Below, piece after piece: positions 1 through 6,067 of a DNA stretch of 6,886 nt. Position 1 is the stretch's first letter. Each line of letters starts with the position of its first letter. Where the stretch lies: NCBI GenBank assembly GCA_964393895.1, contig CAYMWP010000185.1, forward strand, positions 1 through 6,886. The letters run 5' to 3'. The notes under the pieces were generated by a model. That model was given only the letters and a program-made list of their open reading frames with translations, did not search any database and was not told the DNA's origin. Both the position numbers and the translations under genes were made by a program. Source of the stretch: B4-G1 sp964393895. Lineage in GTDB: Bacteria; Chloroflexota; Anaerolineae; B4-G1.

Positions 1-4
1 CAAC

Positions 5-10
5 AAGGAG
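5..10 (+). promoter_or_regulatory. Shine-Dalgarno site of the MtmB-like gene
   Basis: AAGGAG lies six bases before the ATG at 17 and fixes that start. Only 16 bases precede the gene, so no promoter can be judged and the gene may be internal to a longer operon. Confidence 0.75.
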
Positions 11-16
11 TAAACA

Positions 17-1393
17 ATGATAGACTTTTTGGACGTCTGCGAGCGGGCTGAGACCGGGCCGCTTATGACCGAGAGGGATTTCGAGCTGAAGGTCTTTATC
101 CCGAAGCTGAGAGACGTGGTGAAGGAGTACGGGATTCAGTACGACAGCGAGACGCCCGTCCCCGCCGACGATGCCGCCGCCGACAGTGTATACGAGGCCT
201 CTGTTGATTTTCTGGCGCGCGTTGGCGTCTATTGCCAGGATACCAACCGGGTCATCCAGTTCACCGAGCACGAGATCCGGGACGCCGTAGGGAGCGCGCC
301 GGGCGAGTGCCTGACCGGAGAGGGAAAAGACGCCAGTGTCTTTCGTGTTCGGCAGCCCGATGATGAGCGCCCGGCCAGATGCCACGTCAATTGGGGGACG
401 GTTCACTCGTCGCAGGAGATGGCGATAGACATCATGGCGGCCAACGTAGCGCACCCTGAGGCGCAGGCCATCAGCATCTCCTCCGTCACCAACACGGTCC
501 GCGGAATGCGGGTCAAGGCTGGGTCGCCGCTAGAGATGTATGCCGGCATTCGCGCGGTAAGAGTCGCGCGCGACGCGTGCCGGCGGGCCGGGAGACCTGG
601 GCTGCCACTGATGAACCTCGTGCCGGCCGCGGCCGCCGCCGTGACGACGATCGGGGCGAGCGCGGCTCAGTTTGGAGCGCGTCCCACGGATGGCTGGATC
701 ATTGGGATCATCTCTGAAAACAAGATTGACTATGGGGCGCTGAACAAAGTGGCTTACCTGCTGAACTGGGGCGCCAATATCGGGTCTCAGGGCGCTCCGT
801 CTCTGGGCGGCTACTGCGGTGGAGCGCCCGGAACGGCCATAGTGAACACGGCCTACTTTCTCATGGGCCTGGTCGCTATGAAGGCCAATTATCATCTATG
901 TTTCCCGATTCACTTCCAGCACGGCTGCTGTTCGACCCGGGATGTTCTCTGGCTCGTTTCAACGAGCTCTCAGGCAGGGAGCAGGAACGTCCCCATCCCG
1001 GTGATATGGCTCGGCTATATGGCCGCTGGCGTGAACACCAAGATGTACTTTTATGAAGCGGCCGCCTATCTTTTGGCGGCGACGACCTCTGGCGCCGATG
1101 CCGTCAAAATGCCCACCCCGGCCAAGGGGGTCAAAGTTGACGCATCTACTCCTATGGAGACGCGATTCGGAATCGAGATGGTAAAGGCCGCTTCCCGCCT
1201 CAACCGGCAGCAGGCAAACGACCTGGTGATCAAACTCCTTGAGAAATACGAATCCCAAATTCCGAATGCTCCTGAAGGCGACCGTTACCAGGATTGCTAC
1301 GCTGTGGAAACCGGCAAGCCAGGGGAAAGCTACCTACGTCTCTACGACGAAGTGAAGGCGGATCTGAACGCCATCGGAATACCCTTTGACTAG
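17..1393 (+). CDS. mtmB-like: Pyrrolysine-free homologue of monomethylamine:corrinoid methyltransferase (MtmB family)
   Basis: The family is recognised by eye against Methanosarcina barkeri MtmB, recalled from memory; both are 458 residues and align end to end. Shared blocks include GVYCQDTNRVIQFTEHEI (residues 70-87), SPLEMYAG to GRPG (170-195), GGYCGG (264-269), HxxxPxH (293-299) and the C-terminal QDCYAVET (425-432). Family members are soluble TIM-barrel enzymes that move a methyl group from an amine to the Co(I) of a partner corrinoid protein. In MtmB, Pyl202 lies just after GRPG. Here that position is Met199 (Asn200 or Leu201 if a two-residue gap is placed differently), and the reading frame contains no TAG until its end. 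The nearby Pyl-contacting residues Glu229, Glu259 and Gln333 of MtmB appear as Ile228, Gln258 and Val325. An Ala-rich stretch (204-208) follows. The gene directly precedes its probable corrinoid partner, as mtmB precedes mtmC. Family membership is secure. The substrate is unknown, and monomethylamine should not be assumed because the catalytic Pyl is absent. Confidence 0.88.
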   Translation: MIDFLDVCERAETGPLMTERDFELKVFIPKLRDVVKEYGIQYDSETPVPADDAAADSVYEASVDFLARVGVYCQDTNRVIQFTEHEIRDAVGSAPGECLTGEGKDASVFRVRQPDDERPARCHVNWGTVHSSQEMAIDIMAANVAHPEAQAISISSVTNTVRGMRVKAGSPLEMYAGIRAVRVARDACRRAGRPGLPLMNLVPAAAAAVTTIGASAAQFGARPTDGWIIGIISENKIDYGALNKVAYLLNWGANIGSQGAPSLGGYCGGAPGTAIVNTAYFLMGLVAMKANYHLCFPIHFQHGCCSTRDVLWLVSTSSQAGSRNVPIPVIWLGYMAAGVNTKMYFYEAAAYLLAATTSGADAVKMPTPAKGVKVDASTPMETRFGIEMVKAASRLNRQQANDLVIKLLEKYESQIPNAPEGDRYQDCYAVETGKPGESYLRLYDEVKADLNAIGIPFD

Positions 1394-1415
1394 CATTAGG
1401 GCCATCAGTGAATAC

Positions 1416-1421
1416 AGGAGG
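1416..1421 (+). promoter_or_regulatory. Shine-Dalgarno site deciding the corrinoid-protein start
   Basis: AGGAGG lies ten bases before the ATG at 1432. An in-frame GTG at 1408 would put this site inside the coding region and has no good site of its own, so 1432 is the better start. Confidence 0.75.
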
Positions 1422-1431
1422 ACCAAAGCCA

Positions 1432-2082
1432 ATGCAGAAGAACGAGATTCTTGAGAACCTGAAGAACGCCGTCGTCGAGGGTGACGACGGCAAAGCCAGG
1501 GAGGGTGCCAGGCAAGCTCTCGAGGCCAACATAGACCCGCTCGAAGCGATGCAGATGGGCCTTACAAAAGGAACGGATGTCGTTGGAGGGCGGTTTGAGC
1601 GCGGCGAGTCATATCTTCCAGAACTCATCATGGCCGGAGAGGCGTTCAAAGCCGCCATGGAGATATTGAATCCCGAGATCAAGCGTCAGCAAAAGGACGT
1701 GGCAGATGTGGGCACCGTCGTCATCACGACGGTCAAGGGCGATCTGCACAGCATCGGCAAGAACATTGTGGCCACCGTGCTTGAGACGAACGGGTTCAAT
1801 GTGGTAGATGTTGGCGTAGACCAGGGAGCCTTGCAGATCATCGAGGCGGCCGAAAAGGCAAATGCGGATGCGATCGGCCTCTCGGCGCTCATGAGCACGA
1901 CGATGCCTGGCCAGAAAGAGGTCATTGATGCGCTTGTGGAGCTAAACCTGAGAGACAAGTACCGTGTAGTCGTGGGAGGAGGGCCGGTCACTCAGGAATG
2001 GGCCGACGAGATCGGGGCCGACGGTTACGGGAGGGACGCCGTCGCGGCTGTGGGGCTGCTCACAAAGCTGCTGAATCCGTGA
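1432..2082 (+). CDS. Corrinoid protein of methylamine methyltransferase type (MtmC/MtbC/MttC-like)
   Basis: This 216-residue protein has the usual length and two-domain plan of the small corrinoid proteins that carry the methyl group between methyltransferases. Residues 1-85 are the helical methionine-synthase-type cap domain, with the typical GxxxVGxRFExGExYLPELIMAGE stretch around 43-70. From about residue 92 comes the Rossmann-like B12 domain. Its cobalt-ligand motif DLHSIG is intact (Asp104, His106, Gly109), as are the SxL motif (Ser151-Leu153) and the glycine-rich turn (Gly182-184). The role is to bind a cobamide, accept methyl as methyl-Co(III) and donate it to a folate or thiol acceptor enzyme. 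It sits 38 bases after the MtmB-like gene and is the only corrinoid protein in the window, so it may also serve the MttB-like enzyme at 4586. Which family member it is (MtmC, MtbC or MttC) cannot be read from the sequence alone. A RamA-like reductive activator would be expected elsewhere. Confidence 0.92.
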   Translation: MQKNEILENLKNAVVEGDDGKAREGARQALEANIDPLEAMQMGLTKGTDVVGGRFERGESYLPELIMAGEAFKAAMEILNPEIKRQQKDVADVGTVVITTVKGDLHSIGKNIVATVLETNGFNVVDVGVDQGALQIIEAAEKANADAIGLSALMSTTMPGQKEVIDALVELNLRDKYRVVVGGGPVTQEWADEIGADGYGRDAVAAVGLLTKLLNP

Positions 2083-2102
2083 CGTTTGATCGAGGGCAAT
2101 AG

Positions 2103-2110
2103 AAGGGAGG
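2103..2110 (+). promoter_or_regulatory. Shine-Dalgarno site deciding the start of the flavin/GcvT gene
   Basis: AAGGGAGG ends seven bases before the ATG at 2118. The in-frame GTG at 2112 is only one base from this site, too close to be used, so the protein begins MKTHTRVV. Confidence 0.75.
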
Positions 2111-2117
2111 AGTGACT

Positions 2118-4550
2118 ATGAAGACCCATACTCGCGTCGTCGTCGTGGGCGGTGGTGTGACAGGATGCAGTGTGCTCTACCACCTCACCAAAAAGGGCTG
2201 GTCAGACGTGGCGCTGTGCGAGCGCGCCGATCTGGCTGCGGGCGCGGCCTCTCATGCCATCGGCCACGTCATACTCTATACGTTGAGTGAGTGTGTCTCG
2301 CGCCTCAACCAACACGGCGTTGAGCTTTACACACGGCTCGGAGAGGAGACCGGTCAGGACCCCGGCTTTCACATCTGCGGGAATCTGCGGCTGGCCACCC
2401 ATCCCGACCGGTTGGATGAATTCAAACGCTATCTCAGCATTGCAGAAGCGTCTGGCGTCAGAGCCCAATTGCTTACGCCTGATGAGATCAAGTCACTCTG
2501 GCCGTTGCTTCAGACAGACGGTCTGCTGGCCGGCGTCTACAACCCGGATGACGGACACATCGGAGGTTCGGATCTCGCCCAGGCTCTGGCAGCAGGCGCC
2601 AGGCAGGCCGGGGCCGAGATCTATCGCAACACCGAGGTGCTGGGATTCGAGCAGCAGCCAAACGACGAATGGCTGGTGCGGACCACCAGGGGCGACATCG
2701 TCTGCGAACACGTGGTCAGTTGCACCGGCAACTATGCCTGGCAGACCCTCGGCCTGGTCGGTCTCAAGGCGCAGTCTGTGCCCGTCAAACACGAGTACCT
2801 CATGACCGAGCCAATCTCCGAGTTGATAGCGCGCAGGGACGCAGGCCTGCCGGAACTGCCCGTCATGCGCGACCCCGAGGAGTCATACTACGTGCGCCAG
2901 GAGGGCCTGGGCCTCGCCTTTGGATGCTACGAGGGGCGCGGCGAGACGGTCTTTCTCGACGGCGTCCCATCGGACTATGGGCCGGAGGGCTTGCCCCCCG
3001 ACCTGGACAAGCTGATGCCTTTTATGGAGAAGGCGGTCGAGCGCGTGCCGCTTCTCGGAACGGCCGGCATTATGGCCGTCACCCACGCCCCTATGCCCTA
3101 CACGCCGGACGACATGCCGACCACCGGTCCTGCGTTCGGACTGCGCAACTTTTGGCTGGGCGAGGGCAATCCATTTGGCATCACGCTGGCCGGCGGCATC
3201 GGCTGGCAACTGGCCGAGTGGATCGTCGAGGGCGAACCTTCGATTGATATGTGGCCCTGCGATTCGCGGCGCTTTGGCGAGTACGCCACCCGCCGCTACT
3301 CGGCGAGGAAGACGGAAGAAGCCTACGAGCGCACCTATCGCCTGCCCAAGCCGGATGAGGAACTTTTGGCTGCGCGCCAATTAAAAGCCACACCGATTCA
3401 CGATCTCCTGGCCGAGCGGGGCGCGATATTCGGTGACGTCTACGGCTGGGAGCGACCGAACTGGTACGCGCCCGAGGGCGTCGAGCCGGTCGACATCCCC
3501 TCCTTCTACCGTCCCAACTACTTCCCGCACGTCGGCGGCGAGTGTCGTAGCGCCCGGGAGGGCGTGGGTGTCGCCGACGCGAGCCACGCCGCCCGTTTTT
3601 CGGTCTCTGGCTCTGGCGCGGAAGCGATGCTCGATCGGGTGCTCTGCACCCGCCTGCCCGAGCCGGGAGGTGTAGCCACGGGATATGCCCTCTCCGATCT
3701 AGGCACGGTGCGTTCCGAGTTTACCGTGGTGCGCGAGGCCGAGGATCGTTTCCTACTCATCTCCGCGGCCGGAGCAGAGCGCTACGATCTAGACTTGCTG
3801 CAGAAAGCACAGCCCGGCGATGGCACAGTACGCATCGAGAACCTCACCGGCCGTGAGGGGGCGCTGGCCGTTTTCGGTCCCCACGCCGCTGAGCTCTTGG
3901 CACAGGTGACAGAGATCCCCGCATCAGACCTGGCCGAGATCGACGTGGCGCGGGCGACGGTGGCTTATGCACCGGCACGGATCGTGCGGGCCGGTGTCGG
4001 CGGCGAGGACGGCTGGCAGATACAGCTCCTGAGCGAGTTCCTGCGGCACGCCTTCCTGGCCCTCGTGGAGGCAGAGTCTACCCTGAGCCTGTCGAAGGGG
4101 TCCGCCATCCGCCTGGTCGGCGCGCGTGCCCTCAACTCGCTGCGGTTAGAGGCAGGAGCGCCTGCGTGGGGGGCCGATCTCACCCGGGCGTTTACGGCGC
4201 TGGAGTCGGGGCTGGAGCCCCTGATCGATTTCGACAAGGGCGAGTTCCGCGGTCGGGAGGCCCTGCTTCGCCAGCGAGAGGCCGGCATCAAGAGGCATCT
4301 CGAGCGCCTGGAGGTGTCGGGCAACGAGACCTTCGATGCTATGGGCCAGGAGCCGGTGCGAGAGCCGGGAGGCGAGGTCGTCGGGCGAACCACCTCGGGC
4401 GGTTTCGGTCATTGCGTGGGCAAGAGCCTGGCCATGGCCTACCTCTCTTCCGCAGCGGTCGACGCTGGGAGCGAGCGGGCGGGTCGCCTGGAGGTGAAGC
4501 TGATGAACGAGTGGTTCCCCGCTCGCATCCTCCTGGTGGACGCGCAGTAA
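2118..4550 (+). CDS. FAD-dependent dimethylglycine/sarcosine dehydrogenase-like protein with C-terminal GcvT folate domain
   Basis: This 810-residue protein has the full architecture of dimethylglycine and sarcosine dehydrogenases. Residues 6-370 are an amine-oxidase (DAO) flavin domain with the dinucleotide motif GGGVTG (Gly11, Gly13, Gly16) and His47, which aligns with the histidine that carries covalent FAD in mammalian DMGDH and SARDH. The usual Trp before this His is Ser46. Residues 372-425 form the linker domain, with YATRRY at 389-394. Residues 460-715 are the GcvT N-terminal folate domain, with RALNSLRLE (670-678) and DFDKG (704-708), and 725-806 are the GcvT C-terminal domain. Known relatives oxidise an N-methyl group and pass the one-carbon unit to tetrahydrofolate as 5,10-methylene-THF, with electrons usually going to an electron-transfer flavoprotein. 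Residues 653-661 (ESTLSLSKG) look like a translated interspersed repeat (see the repeat at 4074). No signal peptide or membrane segment is visible. The substrate is unproven. Its place between two corrinoid methyltransferase genes suggests it removes a methyl group from a partly demethylated product. Confidence 0.9.
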   Translation: MKTHTRVVVVGGGVTGCSVLYHLTKKGWSDVALCERADLAAGAASHAIGHVILYTLSECVSRLNQHGVELYTRLGEETGQDPGFHICGNLRLATHPDRLDEFKRYLSIAEASGVRAQLLTPDEIKSLWPLLQTDGLLAGVYNPDDGHIGGSDLAQALAAGARQAGAEIYRNTEVLGFEQQPNDEWLVRTTRGDIVCEHVVSCTGNYAWQTLGLVGLKAQSVPVKHEYLMTEPISELIARRDAGLPELPVMRDPEESYYVRQEGLGLAFGCYEGRGETVFLDGVPSDYGPEGLPPDLDKLMPFMEKAVERVPLLGTAGIMAVTHAPMPYTPDDMPTTGPAFGLRNFWLGEGNPFGITLAGGIGWQLAEWIVEGEPSIDMWPCDSRRFGEYATRRYSARKTEEAYERTYRLPKPDEELLAARQLKATPIHDLLAERGAIFGDVYGWERPNWYAPEGVEPVDIPSFYRPNYFPHVGGECRSAREGVGVADASHAARFSVSGSGAEAMLDRVLCTRLPEPGGVATGYALSDLGTVRSEFTVVREAEDRFLLISAAGAERYDLDLLQKAQPGDGTVRIENLTGREGALAVFGPHAAELLAQVTEIPASDLAEIDVARATVAYAPARIVRAGVGGEDGWQIQLLSEFLRHAFLALVEAESTLSLSKGSAIRLVGARALNSLRLEAGAPAWGADLTRAFTALESGLEPLIDFDKGEFRGREALLRQREAGIKRHLERLEVSGNETFDAMGQEPVREPGGEVVGRTTSGGFGHCVGKSLAMAYLSSAAVDAGSERAGRLEVKLMNEWFPARILLVDAQ
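4074..4100 (+). repeat. Short interspersed repeat inserted in frame in the GcvT domain (STLSLSKG type)
   Basis: The 27 bases, with core CCCTGAGCCTGTCGAAGGGG at 4081-4100, match a short repeat I remember scattered in many environmental bacterial genomes. It typically translates as STLSLSKG on one strand and PFDRLRV on the other. Here it adds nine residues (653-661) just before the conserved IRLVGARALNSLRLE block, where relatives usually have a short loop. The frame is kept, so the gene is not broken. Identification as a repeat is from memory and there is no second copy in this window. Confidence 0.6.
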
Positions 4551-4571
4551 CCGCAGGTACGGGTTGTTCAT

Positions 4572-4577
4572 AGGAGG
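4572..4577 (+). promoter_or_regulatory. Shine-Dalgarno site of the MttB-like gene
   Basis: AGGAGG is eight bases before the ATG at 4586 and five before an in-frame GTG at 4583. Both starts are possible and differ by one residue; the ATG has the better codon and spacing. Confidence 0.7.
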
Positions 4578-4585
4578 ATAAAGTG

Positions 4586-6010
4586 ATGATTCAAGAGATC
4601 CTTTCACAGGAAGACGTCGAGAGAATCCATCAGACCAGTGTAAAGGTCCTGGCTAACGTGGGGGTCGAGTTCCCCTCCGAGGAGGCCCTAGCGTTGTTCA
4701 AGGCCCACAGCGTAAAGACCGATGGTTCACGCGTCTATATCACCGAGGACCAGCTCTGGAAGGCTCTGGAGACAGCGCCTGCCCAGTTCACCCTGCACGG
4801 CCGCAATCCAGACCGCAGCGTGACGATCGGCGACGGTGAGCCTGCGTTCGCGCCGGGCTATGGCGCGCCGTTCCTGGTTGACGTGGAGGGGCGTAAGCGG
4901 ACGCCGACGGTGGATGACTATCACACCCTGGTAAAGCTGGCCGACGCCTTGCCAAACCAGGACGTGACTGGACATCTCTTGGCGGAGCCCGGCGATGTGC
5001 CCCCCGAGACGGCGCCCCTGCATATGCTGTACGCCCACATGATCCACTCCGACAAGCCCTTCCTCGGCAGCGTGGACAGCGAGCTCGGCGTGCGCCATAC
5101 GTTAGAGATGGCGCGTATTCTGTTCGGCGAGGCTCTGGGCGACCGAGCCGTGACCATGGGCGTCATCAGCAGCCTCACCCCCCTGGGTTACAGCCGGGAG
5201 ATGGTGGGCGCGATACTGAGATACGCCCAAGAGGGACAGGCCCTCCTCATAGCCAACCTGGCCATGGCCGGCTCTACAGCGCCGATCACACTGGCCGGCC
5301 TGTTGGCGATGCAGAACGCCGAGATGCTGGCCGGCATCGTCCTGACCCAGTTGGTCAGCCCAGGCACGCCCGTGGTCTATGGAACGACGTCAACGAACAT
5401 TGACATGCGAACTGGCTCGTTGGCAATCGGTAGCCCAGAGCAGGCGCAGGTGACGGCCGCGCACGTGCAGTTGGTGCGTTTCTACGGACTGCCCTCGCGC
5501 GGCAGTGGCGCCCTGACGGACGCCAACTATCCCAATGCCCAGGCGGGACTGGAGTCTATGATGAGCATGCTGACGGCCGTCAACAGCGGAGCGGACTTTG
5601 TACTGCACGCGGCCGGCATTCTGAGCTCGTATCTGGCCTTCTCGTACGAAAAGTTTGTGCTGGATGACGAGATCTGCGGCCGGGTGCGAAGGTTCCACCG
5701 CCCCTTGGTCGTCAATGCCGACACGCTGGCATACGATGTGATCGCCCGGGTGGGGCCGGGGAGCCACTTTTTGATGGAGGAACAGACACTGGAGCGTTGT
5801 AGGACCGAGTTCTGGAGCCCGGAGGTCAGTGATCGGAGGGGGCTGGACGAGTGGGTAGAAGCCGGTCGGCCGGACGTCGCCGTGCGGGCCCGTGAGCGCT
5901 GGCAGCGGCTGGTCGCTGCGCACGAGGACCCGCCATTGGACGGGATCACGGCGCGTCAACTGAAGGCTTTTGTGGAAGAAGAGGGGGGTCCCCCGTTTCG
6001 TGCCAATTGA
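4586..6010 (+). CDS. mttB-like: Non-pyrrolysine MttB-superfamily trimethylamine/betaine:corrinoid methyltransferase
   Basis: This 474-residue protein matches the MttB superfamily (COG5598) throughout, slightly shorter than the roughly 495-residue M. barkeri MttB. Recognisable blocks are the N-terminal EDVERIHQTSVKVLANVGV (10-27), MAGSTAPITLAG (227-238), NAEMLAGIVLTQLVSPGTPVVYG (244-266), the GSPEQAQ segment (282-288) and FYGLPSRGSGALTDA (299-313), followed by QAG (319-321). In M. barkeri MttB the last block reads FYGLPSYVAGSOSDA. The gap-free alignment places Leu310 (CTG at 5513-5515) where the archaeal enzyme has Pyl334. Non-Pyl members of this family include the glycine betaine methyltransferase MtgB and related enzymes for other quaternary amines, so a quaternary or tertiary amine is the likely substrate. 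The methyl group would go to a Co(I) corrinoid protein, and the only one here is at 1432. It follows the flavin/GcvT gene by 35 bases. The family is secure; the exact substrate cannot be read from the sequence. Confidence 0.9.
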   Translation: MIQEILSQEDVERIHQTSVKVLANVGVEFPSEEALALFKAHSVKTDGSRVYITEDQLWKALETAPAQFTLHGRNPDRSVTIGDGEPAFAPGYGAPFLVDVEGRKRTPTVDDYHTLVKLADALPNQDVTGHLLAEPGDVPPETAPLHMLYAHMIHSDKPFLGSVDSELGVRHTLEMARILFGEALGDRAVTMGVISSLTPLGYSREMVGAILRYAQEGQALLIANLAMAGSTAPITLAGLLAMQNAEMLAGIVLTQLVSPGTPVVYGTTSTNIDMRTGSLAIGSPEQAQVTAAHVQLVRFYGLPSRGSGALTDANYPNAQAGLESMMSMLTAVNSGADFVLHAAGILSSYLAFSYEKFVLDDEICGRVRRFHRPLVVNADTLAYDVIARVGPGSHFLMEEQTLERCRTEFWSPEVSDRRGLDEWVEAGRPDVAVRARERWQRLVAAHEDPPLDGITARQLKAFVEEEGGPPFRAN

Positions 6011-6015
6011 AGGCG

Positions 6016-6045
6016 GGAGATTGCTTTGCTTCGCTCGCAATGACA
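6016..6045 (+). repeat. Short interspersed repeat between genes 4 and 5 (DCFASLAMT type)
   Basis: The 30 bases with core GATTGCTTTGCTTCGCTCGC (6019-6038) match another widespread short repeat that I remember from many bacterial genomes, translating as DCFASLAMT on one strand and LRAKQSN on the other. ATTGC at 6020-6024 and GCAAT at 6037-6041 form a five-base inverted pair. It fills most of the 57-base gap between the MttB-like stop and the Shine-Dalgarno site of the racemase gene. Identification is from memory; function, if any, is unknown. Confidence 0.65.
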
Positions 6046-6050
6046 GCTCC

Positions 6051-6060
6051 GGAGAAGGAT
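6051..6060 (+). promoter_or_regulatory. Shine-Dalgarno site of the racemase-like gene
   Basis: GGAGAAGGAT carries an AAGGA core eight bases before the ATG at 6068 and lies just after the interspersed repeat, which has not removed it. Confidence 0.6.
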
Positions 6061-6067
6061 AACCAAG

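Noticed and set aside
604..645. Ala-rich, GC-rich stretch in the MtmB-like gene as a sign of frameshift
   Set aside because: Homology to MtmB is in the same frame on both sides with only about a two-residue length difference, so the frame is intact.
1408..1431. Longer GTG start for the corrinoid protein
   Set aside because: The strong AGGAGG at 1416-1421 would lie inside the coding region, and the family normally starts near the ATG at 1432.
2669..3247. Plus-strand 192-codon frame inside the flavin/GcvT gene
   Set aside because: It lies wholly within the conserved flavin domain in another frame, is rich in Arg, Gly and Ala, and has no recognisable motif.
5982..5995. G-run followed by C-run near the end of the MttB-like gene, a possible hairpin
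   Set aside because: The two runs are almost adjacent, leaving no room for a loop, and no T-run follows, so it is not a terminator.
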